A DNA stretch of 64,000 bases from Antribacter soli (GTDB taxonomy: Bacteria; Actinomycetota; Actinomycetes; Actinomycetales; Cellulomonadaceae), in the NCBI RefSeq assembly GCF_021568775.1, contig NZ_JAKGSG010000041.1, positions 1 through 64,000 of the forward strand. The letters are read 5' to 3'. A program made the position numbers and the translations under genes. Below, piece by piece: positions 15,060 to 24,941 of this stretch. The notes beneath the pieces were generated by a model. The model worked only from the letters and a program-made list of their open reading frames with translations. It made no database searches and was not told where the DNA came from. Each line of letters begins with the position of its first letter. Within the stretch, counting starts at the first letter, position 1.

Positions 15060-16241
15060 ATGGAGGAGTTGCTCAAGTTCGCCCCTCGCCCGACCGGCGC
15101 GGGGGAGATGTTCCAGATGCTCCGGGACGGTCAGCCGCGCACGCGGGCGGACCTCGCTTCGATCACGGGCCAGGCCCGTTCCACGATCGCCGCGCGCATC
15201 GACCTGCTCATGTCGGCGGGACTCGTCGCCCCCGCCGGCGAGGCCAGCTCGACGGGCGGGCGGCCGCCGACGACGTTCGCCTTCCGCCCGGGCGCCCGCG
15301 TCGTCCTGGCCGTCGACCTCGGGGCCACGCACGCCCGGCTCGCGGTCACGGACCTCGCCTCGACGGTCCTCGCCGAGATCGAGGCCCCGCTGGCCATCGC
15401 CGACGGTCCCGACGTCGTCCTGGCCTGGGTCGCCGAGCAAGGCGACAAGCTCCTCGAGACCGCCGGCCGCAAGCGGGACGAGCTCGTCAGCGTCGGCGTG
15501 GGGCTCCCGGGCCCCGTCGAGCACTCGACGGGCCGCCCGATCAACCCGCCGATCATGCCCGCGTGGGACGACGTCGACGTCCCCGGCATCCTCCGCCGGC
15601 ACTTCGGCACGGCCGTCCTGGTCGACAACGACGTCAACATCATGGCCCTCGGCGAGCACCGCACCGCGTGGCCCGAGGTCACGGACATGCTCTTCGTCAA
15701 GGTCGCGACGGGCATCGGCTCGGGAATCATCGCCGACGGGGAGCTGCGCCGCGGCGCGCAGGGCGCCGCCGGCGACATCGGGCACATCGCCGTGCCGCAC
15801 GCCCCCGACGTCCCGTGCCGGTGCGGCAACGTGGGCTGCCTCGAGGCGGTCGCGAGCGGGCAGGCGGTCGCGGCCGCGCTCCGCGACGCGGGGCTCGAGG
15901 CGGAGACGAGCGCCGACGTCGTCGCGCTCGTCCGCGCGGGCGACGTGGCGGCGAGCCGCGCGGTGCGCCAGGCCGGCCGCGACATCGGCTCGGTGCTCGC
16001 GGCGTGCGTCAGCCTGCTCAACCCGTCGATCATCGTCGTCGGCGGCATCGTGGCGGACGCCGGCGAGCACCTCATCGCCGGGATCCGCGAGGTCGTCTAC
16101 CAGCGGTCCCTGCCCCTGGCGACCCAGCACCTGCGGATCGTCACGTCGCACACCCGGGCCCGGGCAGGCGTCCTGGGAGCGAGCGCCATGGCGATCGATC
16201 ACGTCCTTTCTCCGGCGGCGATCGACGCTCTCATCACCTGA
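15060..16241 (+). CDS. ROK-family transcriptional regulator
   Basis: 393 residues. An N-terminal winged-helix domain (about 10-60; 'TRADLASITGQARSTIAARI') is followed by a ROK sugar-kinase-like fold: 'VLAVDLGATHARLAV', 'VGVGLPGPVE', 'FVKVATGIGSGIIADGEL', and the zinc motif 'CRCGNVGCLEA' (CxCGxxGCxE). Such proteins repress sugar genes until a sugar or sugar phosphate binds. It is divergent from the ABC transporter operon across a 192-bp gap and very likely controls it and the ThuA gene downstream. The start is ATG at 15060; GTG at 15054 is possible, and neither has a good ribosome-binding site. Confidence 0.88.
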   Translation: MEELLKFAPRPTGAGEMFQMLRDGQPRTRADLASITGQARSTIAARIDLLMSAGLVAPAGEASSTGGRPPTTFAFRPGARVVLAVDLGATHARLAVTDLASTVLAEIEAPLAIADGPDVVLAWVAEQGDKLLETAGRKRDELVSVGVGLPGPVEHSTGRPINPPIMPAWDDVDVPGILRRHFGTAVLVDNDVNIMALGEHRTAWPEVTDMLFVKVATGIGSGIIADGELRRGAQGAAGDIGHIAVPHAPDVPCRCGNVGCLEAVASGQAVAAALRDAGLEAETSADVVALVRAGDVAASRAVRQAGRDIGSVLAACVSLLNPSIIVVGGIVADAGEHLIAGIREVVYQRSLPLATQHLRIVTSHTRARAGVLGASAMAIDHVLSPAAIDALIT

Positions 16242-16296
16242 CCGTTGACAGCCGTCGCCACGTGTCGCCACTGTTGGCGACGACCTAGGAGGACCC

Positions 16297-16962
16297 ATGA
16301 CCGTCGAGAACCGACGAGCCCTCGTGGTGCGGGGCGGATGGCCCGGGCACACGCCTGTCGACGCGACCGACCTGTTCGTTCCCTTCCTGCAGGAGGCGGA
16401 CTTCGACGTCACGATCGAGGAGTCGCTCGAGACCTACGCCGACGCGGAGTTCATGGCCGGCATCGACCTGATCGTCCAGTGCTGGACGATGGGCGAGATC
16501 CTGCCCGACGAGATGCGCGGGCTCCGGAACGCGGTCGCCGCCGGCACCGGCCTCGCCGGGTGGCACGGCGGCATCGTGGACTCGTTCCGTATCGCCACCG
16601 ACTACCAGCAGATGGTCGGCGGCCAGTTCGTCGCCCACCCGCACGACTTCGTGGACCACACCATCGACGTCGTGCCCGGCAAGGCGGACCACCCGGTCGT
16701 CGCGGACATCGGCTCGATCGCCCTGCACTCGGAGCAGTACTGGGTGCTCACCGACGGGCTGTCCGAGGTGCTCGCGACCACGACGATCGAGCCGGAGCCC
16801 GGTGACCCGTGGACGCAGCCGCTCGTCTCGCCCGCGATCTGGACGCGGCACTGGGGCGCCGGGAGGGTCTTCGTCTGCACGCCGGGCCACCACCTCGCCG
16901 ACCTCGAGAACCCCGACCTGCGCACGATCATCGAGCGCGGGCTGCTCTGGGCGAGCCGCTGA
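16297..16962 (+). CDS. ThuA-like domain protein
   Basis: 221 residues and no signal peptide. The ThuA/trehalose-utilisation fold (class-I glutamine-amidotransferase-like) is shown by 'ALVVRGGWPGHTPVDATDLF', 'DLIVQCWTMGEI', 'GTGLAGWHGGIVDSF', 'DYQQMVGGQFVAHP' and 'RHWGAGRVFVCTPGHH'. The biochemical role of the family is poorly defined; members sit in sugar-oxidation loci with Gfo/Idh enzymes. It has a strong ribosome-binding site (TAGGAGG, 5 nt before ATG). It follows the ROK gene after 55 nt, so the two are probably co-transcribed. Confidence 0.85.
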   Translation: MTVENRRALVVRGGWPGHTPVDATDLFVPFLQEADFDVTIEESLETYADAEFMAGIDLIVQCWTMGEILPDEMRGLRNAVAAGTGLAGWHGGIVDSFRIATDYQQMVGGQFVAHPHDFVDHTIDVVPGKADHPVVADIGSIALHSEQYWVLTDGLSEVLATTTIEPEPGDPWTQPLVSPAIWTRHWGAGRVFVCTPGHHLADLENPDLRTIIERGLLWASR

Positions 16963-16986
16963 CGTCGTCGTGACGGGCGGCCGGCG

Positions 16987-18120
16987 TCACGTCCTCGTGT
17001 CCGTGGACCGCGGCTCGTCCGGGGCGCGCGGCCCGTCCGTGGCGTGCTGCCGGTCGTCGTCGCCCCGCCCGCGCGACGACGCGACCCGCAGCGCGCGGCC
17101 CCTCTCGACGTCGTCCCGCCACCGATTCTGCCGCTTGTCGCTCGCGCGCGTGTCGCGGGGCGGCAGCTGGACCGTCTCCTCCGCCTCGATGCCCGCCTGC
17201 AGCTCGCGGCCGCGTTCGAGCTCCGAGTCGAGCTCCGCGCCGAACAGGAGGGCGAGGTTGGTGATCCACACCCATAGCAGGAACACGATGAAACCGGCCA
17301 GGGTGCCGTACGTCGCGCCGTAGCTCGCGAGGTTCGCGACGTAGTACCCGAAGGCGACCGATGCGAGCATCCAGACGAGGATCGCGACGACCGCACCCAC
17401 ACTGATCCAGCGGAAGTGCGGCTGCTGCACGTTCGGCGTCCAGTGGTACAGGATCGCGAGGAGGACCGCCACGAGCGCGAGCACGACCGGCCACTTCGCC
17501 ACGTCCCACACGGCCACCGTGGCGTCGCCCAGGCCTACGGCCTCCCCGACCGCCCGGGCCACCGGCCCCGTGAGTACCAGGGACGCCACGACGAGCGCAG
17601 CGATCACGACGGTGACCACGGTCACGAGCAGCATGAGCGGCCGCAGGATCCAGACCGGCCGGCCCTCGTCGATCTCGTAGACCCGGTTCATCGCCCGCCC
17701 GAACGCGCCCACGTATCCCGACGCGGACCACAGGGCGAGCACGAGGCCGAGGGCGAGGGCCAGGCCGGCCCCGACCCCGCCCTCTGCGGCATTCTCGACG
17801 AGCGGCGTGACGACCGACAGGACGTCCTCAGGAACGAGGCCCTCCATGGTGCCGACCACCTGGTCGACCATGCGCTCCGGGTTGCCCACGAGGCCCAGCA
17901 GCGACACCAGCGCGAGGAGCGCCGGCGCCACCGCCAGGACGGCGTAGTACGTGAGGGCAGCGGCCAGGTCGAGGCAGTGGTCGCGCGAGAACTGCCGCAC
18001 GGTGGTGCGCAGCACGTACGCCCACGAACGCCGGTGCAGGTCGGTCGGTGCCTCCGGCTTGCTGGGGTGGTCGGGGGCGGGCGCCCCGGCCCGCTCGGAC
18101 GCGGTGTCGGCGTCGTTCAC
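16987..18120 (-). CDS. YihY/UPF0761 (BrkB-like) membrane protein
   Basis: 377 residues. After about 40 hydrophilic residues, six hydrophobic helices follow, with the family's 'LAAALTYYAVLAVAPALLAL' opening, 'LWSASGYVGAFGRAMNRVY' and 'YGTLAGFIVFLLWVWIT'. A long charged tail (about 300-377; DTRASDKRQNRWRDD) is cytoplasmic. The family was once called ribonuclease BN but is not an RNase; its function is unknown. The start GTG at 18120 has GGAGGG just upstream. It is the last gene of a four-gene membrane operon and converges on the ThuA gene with only 24 nt between stops. Confidence 0.88.
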   Translation of the reverse strand: MNDADTASERAGAPAPDHPSKPEAPTDLHRRSWAYVLRTTVRQFSRDHCLDLAAALTYYAVLAVAPALLALVSLLGLVGNPERMVDQVVGTMEGLVPEDVLSVVTPLVENAAEGGVGAGLALALGLVLALWSASGYVGAFGRAMNRVYEIDEGRPVWILRPLMLLVTVVTVVIAALVVASLVLTGPVARAVGEAVGLGDATVAVWDVAKWPVVLALVAVLLAILYHWTPNVQQPHFRWISVGAVVAILVWMLASVAFGYYVANLASYGATYGTLAGFIVFLLWVWITNLALLFGAELDSELERGRELQAGIEAEETVQLPPRDTRASDKRQNRWRDDVERGRALRVASSRGRGDDDRQHATDGPRAPDEPRSTDTRT

Positions 18121-18133
18121 AGTCCCTCCTCCG

Positions 18134-18805
18134 TCAGACCTCGCCGGTGGTGGGCGGGGGGTACTCGGTGGTGCTGGTCCGGCGGATGTCTCCGGTCTCG
18201 GACGGGCGGACCTGCTCGGCCGGTTCGCTACCCTGCTCGCCCACCGCGCGGACGGCCTCGCGCCCGTGCTCCCCGACCTCCCGTGCCGCCTCCTTCGCGG
18301 AGTCCTGCACGGCTCGCAGCTGCTCCTTCGCCGGTTCCTGGAGGTCCTGGGCGACCTCCTTCGCCGCCTGCTTGACATCCTCCATCAGCGGCCCGGTCTT
18401 CTCCTTGACCCGCGTCGCCATGCGCGCCTCTGCCTGGCTCGCCGGGACGAGCGACGACACGAGCAGACCAAGGCCGAAGGCGACGAGACCTGCCGCGAGG
18501 GGGTTGCCCTGGGTCTGCTCGCGCACGGCCTGCGGGGCCGACGAGACGGAGCCCCCCACCGACGACGCCGCGCCGCGCACGGAGTCGGCGGCATCGTGCC
18601 TGGCCTCCTCCGCGGTGTCCATGACGTCGTGCGCGCTGCCCATGACGCGGTCCTTGATCCGTGTCATGCGACCGCGCACCCGGTCGGCCTGACGCCGTGC
18701 GGCGTGGGTCGGGCTCACCTTCTCACCGAGCGCGTCGACGTCGCGGCTGAGCTCGGTGCGCGTGCGTTCGATGTCCGCCCGGATCACCTCGGGATCGGTG
18801 CTCAT
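18134..18805 (-). CDS. DUF3618-like protein
   Basis: 223 residues. The N-terminus 'DPEVIRADIERTRTELSRDVDALGEKV' region (residues 4-31) is the DUF3618 signature, an amphipathic helix. One transmembrane helix (about 105-125; 'AAGLVAFGLGLLVSSLVP') and a long Ala/Glu/Lys coiled-coil-like stretch follow, with repeated KEA/REA patterns. The tail is disordered. Its function is unknown; members accompany holin-like envelope proteins. The ATG at 18805 overlaps the upstream gene's TGA. Confidence 0.8.
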   Translation of the reverse strand: MSTDPEVIRADIERTRTELSRDVDALGEKVSPTHAARRQADRVRGRMTRIKDRVMGSAHDVMDTAEEARHDAADSVRGAASSVGGSVSSAPQAVREQTQGNPLAAGLVAFGLGLLVSSLVPASQAEARMATRVKEKTGPLMEDVKQAAKEVAQDLQEPAKEQLRAVQDSAKEAAREVGEHGREAVRAVGEQGSEPAEQVRPSETGDIRRTSTTEYPPPTTGEV

Positions 18806-19284
18806 GAGTTCTTCTCCTCGTGTCCTTGCAGTGCGTTCGGGATCTTCTTGATCGACTCGACCGTCTCCGGCATGCCGGCGACCGTGCGGACCTCGGTCCG
18901 GCCGCGCATCGCGAGGACCGCGGCGATCACGGCCCACAGGACGGCGACGACCAGCGCCGACCACCCGCGACCCATGACGGCACCGAGGCCCCACCAGAGA
19001 GCGACCGACAGGAACACCAGCGCCAGGTTCCCTGCCATCCAGGCACCGGCGAACATGCCCGCGCCCAGACCGGCGCGCTTGACCGACGTCGTCGCCTCCG
19101 CCTTGGCGAGCTCGATCTCCTGACGCAGGAGCGTCGAGAGGTCGCGGCTCACCTCGGCGAAGATGTCGCCGAGGCTCGACGACGCCGGGTCCGGGGCCGG
19201 GTCCGCGATCGGCGACCGCGCCGGATTCACCGGCGGCATCGAGGGCGGAATCGAGGTCCGGCCCTGCTCAGGTGCGCTCGACAT
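18802..19284 (-). CDS. Phage-holin-family (DUF1469-like) membrane protein
   Basis: 160 residues. A Pro-rich N-terminus is followed by 'DIFAEVSRDLSTLLRQEIEL' and then two transmembrane helices ('GAGMFAGAWMAGNLALVFL' and 'SALVVAVLWAVIAAVLAM'). This is the actinobacterial 'phage holin family, superfamily III' pattern, which despite the name is a chromosomal membrane protein. The start ATG at 19284 has GGGAGGT 8 nt upstream and overlaps the previous gene by 17 nt. Confidence 0.78.
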   Translation of the reverse strand: MSSAPEQGRTSIPPSMPPVNPARSPIADPAPDPASSSLGDIFAEVSRDLSTLLRQEIELAKAEATTSVKRAGLGAGMFAGAWMAGNLALVFLSVALWWGLGAVMGRGWSALVVAVLWAVIAAVLAMRGRTEVRTVAGMPETVESIKKIPNALQGHEEKNS

Positions 19285-20143
19285 CCGGGTTACCTCCCTC
19301 GGTCGGCGATGCGGGGCGCGTCGGGACGTCCGGGTCCTGCGCCGGCAGCTCGTCCGCCGTCGTCGGGTACGCGCCGGACGTGAGACCGGACGCTCCGACG
19401 CCGGACGCTGCTCCGGCACCGGTGTACTCGCCTGCGGCGATGCCCTCGTCGGCTGGGCGCGTGCCCGCGCCGGTGGTCCCGGCGCCGTAGGCCCCGGCGG
19501 CGTAGGCCCCGGCTCCGTACGGCCCCTCCTCGTACCTCCGGGCCCCGCGGGTTCCGGTCGGGTACGTGCTGGTCTCGTAAGGCCCGGTCGTGTAGGACCC
19601 GGTCTTGTACGCCCCGGCCCCGACCTTCTCCGCCCCGTAGGGCTCGGCGAGCCGCGTGATGCCGGTCATGCCGGTGCCTGCGCCCTGGAGGCCGCGTGCG
19701 AGGCGGCCGACGGCGACCCCGGCTCCCGCAGCGATCGCCAGGAACAGTCCGGGGCGCCGACGGGCGAAGTCCTGGACCTCCGTGAGCACCGAGCCCGGGT
19801 CCCGGTCCTCGAACCAGAAGGCCGCGCGGCGGCTCATGGAGCCGGCGCGCTCCGCGAGGTCGGAGGCGTAGCCGTGCTGCGGGCTCGACGCGGCCATCTG
19901 CGTGAGCTCGTCACCGAGCGAGCGCAGGCCCTCGGCCACGCGCTGCTGCTGTACCTGAGCCTGCCCGCGCAGCTCGTCCCGGGCCAGGCCCGTGAGGTTG
20001 CGTGCGCGTCGCGTCGCCTCATGGGCGACCTCTCCCGCCTTCTGGGTGGTCTCCTGCGCCAGCCCCTTGGCCGCGTCGCCCGCCTGGGACGCGACGTCGG
20101 CGACCTTGCCGGTCGTCTCCCGCGGGTACCTGCTCTCAGTCAT
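19268..20143 (-). CDS. Helical protein with single TM and Gly/Ala/Tyr-repeat tail
   Basis: 291 residues, not assigned to a named family. Residues 5-110 form Ala/Glu/Arg-rich amphipathic helices resembling stress (LEA- or YtxH-like) proteins ('AQETTQKAGEVAHEATRRAR'). A hydrophobic segment follows ('GLFLAIAAGAGVAVGRLARG', about 140-160). The last 120 residues are low complexity with repeated Tyr spaced by Gly/Ala/Thr ('YKTGSYTTGPYETSTY', 'YGAGAYAAGAYGAG'). It is the first gene of the membrane operon, with ATG at 20143 and AGGAGA 7 nt upstream. It may act in envelope or stress protection; that is inference from composition. Confidence 0.7.
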   Translation of the reverse strand: MTESRYPRETTGKVADVASQAGDAAKGLAQETTQKAGEVAHEATRRARNLTGLARDELRGQAQVQQQRVAEGLRSLGDELTQMAASSPQHGYASDLAERAGSMSRRAAFWFEDRDPGSVLTEVQDFARRRPGLFLAIAAGAGVAVGRLARGLQGAGTGMTGITRLAEPYGAEKVGAGAYKTGSYTTGPYETSTYPTGTRGARRYEEGPYGAGAYAAGAYGAGTTGAGTRPADEGIAAGEYTGAGAASGVGASGLTSGAYPTTADELPAQDPDVPTRPASPTEGGNPDVERT

Positions 20144-20261
20144 GCTCGGTCTCCTGTCGTCCAACACGCCCGGCGCGAGGCCGGACTGCCTGCGGGGGCG
20201 AGACGGAGCTGGAGAAGCACCCAGCCCGACTCACGGACGGCCGCTTCCTGACCTGTTGTCG

Positions 20262-20289
20262 ACGTTAGACCGGGCATCCGCACTCACAA
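20262..20289 (-). promoter_or_regulatory. Promoter of the membrane-protein operon
   Basis: Minus strand: -35 TTGTGA (20289-20284), 16-nt spacer, -10 TAACGT (20267-20262), about 120 nt before the first ATG of the operon. Confidence 0.4.
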
Positions 20290-20306
20290 CTCAGCGTGGG
20301 CGGCGG

Positions 20307-21599
20307 TCAGGCTGCTCGCGGAGGTCGTCGCGCGCCGTCCGTGACGCACGAGCCGCGTGAGGGGCGCGGGCCCCCGCCGAACGCGTCGGCGCAGAGCTGC
20401 GCGAAGTGCCGCACGACCGGCACGTCGAGGGCCCAGCCCGCGAGCGCCCAGCCGAGGTGCACGTGCCCCAGCGCCCGGGCCACCGCCGAGATCCCCTGCA
20501 CCCGGATGCCCGGCGCCTCGTAGGTGATGCGGTAGAGGACGTCGGGGTGCTCGGCGGCGGGCCGCACGGCGAGCCCGCGCGCGTCCCGGGCGGCGAACCA
20601 GCGGGCCACGCCGGTGCACAGGTCGCAGTCCGCGGCCACCCACAACGTCCCCGTGAGTGCCGACCGGGGCCGCCAGGCAGGAAGCCAGGCGGGCACGGCG
20701 CGCCGGTAGCGGGACCAGGGGTCGCCGAAGTCGCGGCGGAGGCGGTCGCCCTCGTGCCAGGCCGCCAGCCCGGCGCTGTACGCGACCACCACCAGCGTGC
20801 CGACCAGGGAGCGCGGGTCGCCGAGCACCAGAGCCAGGCCCGCGTAGGCCACGGCCACCGACGCCTGCATCGGGTTGCGCACGTACGCGTAGGGCCCGGA
20901 GACGACGAGGCGCGCGGGCGGATCGTACGGGAGGGGCGTCCCACCGCCCACCGCGGCGAGCTCGCGCATCGCGGCCAGGCCCGGCAGGCACGCGACCAGG
21001 ACGAGCTGGACCCCGGTCGTCGTCACGACCGCCGGCCAGCGGGGCTCCGGGGCGAGTGCCGCGACCGGCACCACCAGCACGAGGCCGCCCGCCCACAGCG
21101 CCTGCGCCCAGGCACGCACAGCGAGGTGCCGGCGCCGGAGCGTCGCGTCCGCGAGGAACAGGGCGGGGACGAGCGCGGTCGCGACCGCGACCGCCTCGCC
21201 CACGAGCCAGCTCCCGCCGAGCACGACGACGGGCTCGCCGAGGGGCATGAGGGCGAGATCGGTCCAGACGAGCGCGGCGCCCGTGAGCGCGAGCCGTGCG
21301 ACGGGCCGCACGGCCGGCCCGCGCAGTGCCAGCGCCGGGACCGCGCCCCAGAGAAGGGACCAGCCGAGCCAGAGGTCGATCGGGATTCCGTGCCAGACCG
21401 CACCCTCGGCGGCGAAGCGCCACCACCCGGCCGACGACGCGACCAGGTTGACCGGGAGAAGCACCAGCGCGACCCAGGCCGTCGCCGTGATGACCGCGCC
21501 GGTCTCACGGTCCGTGGGCGGACGGCGGGCGCACAACAGCACAACGGCAAGGAGCGGGACCATGAGCGCGAGCCCCCGCACGAGCGTCGCCGTCGTCAC
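20307..21599 (-). CDS. Membrane methyltransferase (ICMT/PEMT-like) fused to DCC thioredoxin-like domain
   Basis: 430 residues. About seven to eight transmembrane helices lead to an isoprenylcysteine methyltransferase-like core near 235-305: 'LVVSGPYAYVRNPMQASV' and 'HEGDRLRRDFGDPWSRYRRA', the family's SAM-binding RNP and E/R motifs. The C-terminus (about 315-415) looks like a DCC/DUF393 thiol-oxidoreductase domain: 'LWVAADCDLCTGVARWF', with the DCxxC motif, and 'GISAVARALGHVHLGW'. The fusion suggests methylation of a small or lipid substrate coupled to a redox partner, but no substrate is known. The start ATG overlaps the upstream gene's TGA by 4 nt. Confidence 0.72.
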   Translation of the reverse strand: MTTATLVRGLALMVPLLAVVLLCARRPPTDRETGAVITATAWVALVLLPVNLVASSAGWWRFAAEGAVWHGIPIDLWLGWSLLWGAVPALALRGPAVRPVARLALTGAALVWTDLALMPLGEPVVVLGGSWLVGEAVAVATALVPALFLADATLRRRHLAVRAWAQALWAGGLVLVVPVAALAPEPRWPAVVTTTGVQLVLVACLPGLAAMRELAAVGGGTPLPYDPPARLVVSGPYAYVRNPMQASVAVAYAGLALVLGDPRSLVGTLVVVAYSAGLAAWHEGDRLRRDFGDPWSRYRRAVPAWLPAWRPRSALTGTLWVAADCDLCTGVARWFAARDARGLAVRPAAEHPDVLYRITYEAPGIRVQGISAVARALGHVHLGWALAGWALDVPVVRHFAQLCADAFGGGPRPSRGSCVTDGARRPPRAA

Positions 21600-22414
21600 G
21601 GCCGGGTCCCGGCCAGCTCCTCGGCCGGCCCCGCGAACGTGTCGATCAGGTACTCAGCGGCCAGACCGGTGGTCCGGTGCTGGAGCGGCCCGAAGTACCA
21701 CGACGGGTCGAACGTCCGCGTGAAGTGCAGCGTCCACGTCACGCGCGTCCCGTCGCCGGCCGCCTCCCACGTCACCTCCGCCGAGCGCAGGTCCATCCAC
21801 CGGGCCAGCGTCGTGTCCTCGGTGACGTCGAGGACCACGTGGCCTCCGGCGTCGGACACCTCGCTCTCCACGACCCGCAGCGTCATGCTGCGCGGCGTGG
21901 GCTGTGCCCCCAGCCCGAGCGAGCGACGCGGCGTGAAGGTCACGACCCGCTCGTCGCCCACTGCGAGGCCCGTGCCCGTCGCTGAGACCGGCTCGGGGAA
22001 CGGCACGGCTCGCAGGAAGACCGCTTCGAAGTCGCCGTACACGGGCGGAGCGGCCAGGGACCGTGCCAGATCGGCCGGGGCCGCGTCGATGACGGCGGTC
22101 GCGGTGCCCGCGTCGTCGCGCGGGACGACCGTGGCCCCGCCGACGCCCTCCGCGAGGGCGAGGAGCAGCAGGGGCGTCACTGCGAGCGCCCGGCGCCGGG
22201 TGCGGCTCTCACGCAGCTGCTCCACGACGACGCCGACGATCGCCGCGACGCCGAGGAACAGCGGCGCGGCGATCACCAGGCAGACGACGCCCTCGTCGAG
22301 GAGCGGACCCGCCAGGGCCAGCCCGATCGTCGTGGTGGCGAGAGCCATCCCCACCGGGCTGCGGGGCCGCGCGGTGAGGATCACCGTCAGGGCGATGACG
22401 GCGGGCACGCCCAC
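21596..22414 (-). CDS. Membrane-anchored SRPBCC-like protein
   Basis: 272 residues from GTG 22414. Three hydrophobic helices occupy residues 1-90. A soluble polyketide-cyclase/SRPBCC-like domain follows ('FLRAVPFPEPVSATG', 'EVTWEAAGDGTRVTWTLHFTR', a typical final strand, and 'YLIDTFAGPA'). It may bind a hydrophobic ligand. The true start may be further upstream: the frame is open back to 22474 and reads LATRTGHEETALFYVGVPAV from a CTG at 22456. I cannot decide without homologues. It sits directly after ligA and is coupled to the methyltransferase fusion. Confidence 0.65.
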   Translation of the reverse strand: MGVPAVIALTVILTARPRSPVGMALATTTIGLALAGPLLDEGVVCLVIAAPLFLGVAAIVGVVVEQLRESRTRRRALAVTPLLLLALAEGVGGATVVPRDDAGTATAVIDAAPADLARSLAAPPVYGDFEAVFLRAVPFPEPVSATGTGLAVGDERVVTFTPRRSLGLGAQPTPRSMTLRVVESEVSDAGGHVVLDVTEDTTLARWMDLRSAEVTWEAAGDGTRVTWTLHFTRTFDPSWYFGPLQHRTTGLAAEYLIDTFAGPAEELAGTRP

Positions 22415-22471
22415 GTAGAAGAGGGCGGTCTCCTCGTGGCCGGTGCGCGTCGCCAGCTTTCCGCTCGGCCG

Positions 22472-24853
<2,382 letters not shown>

Positions 24854-24896
24854 TCACGTCGGCGATCTACCCCGAAGGGAGGCATCTCGCTACCAT

Positions 24897-24929
24897 TCGA
24901 CCGAATTGGGACGTTGAAACTCGACCGAA
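24897..24929 (+). promoter_or_regulatory. Direct repeat upstream of flavin monooxygenase
   Basis: TCGACCGAA occurs at 24897-24905 and again at 24921-24929, 24 bp apart. The first copy sits in the inverted repeat ATTCGACCGAAT. The pair lies just before the GTG at 24942 and could bind a regulator. Confidence 0.35.
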
Positions 24930-24941
24930 AGCAGGGGAATC

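Noticed and set aside
17000-20143. Prophage remnant because of a 'phage holin' protein
   Set aside because: The holin-like family is chromosomal in actinobacteria and no other phage gene is nearby.
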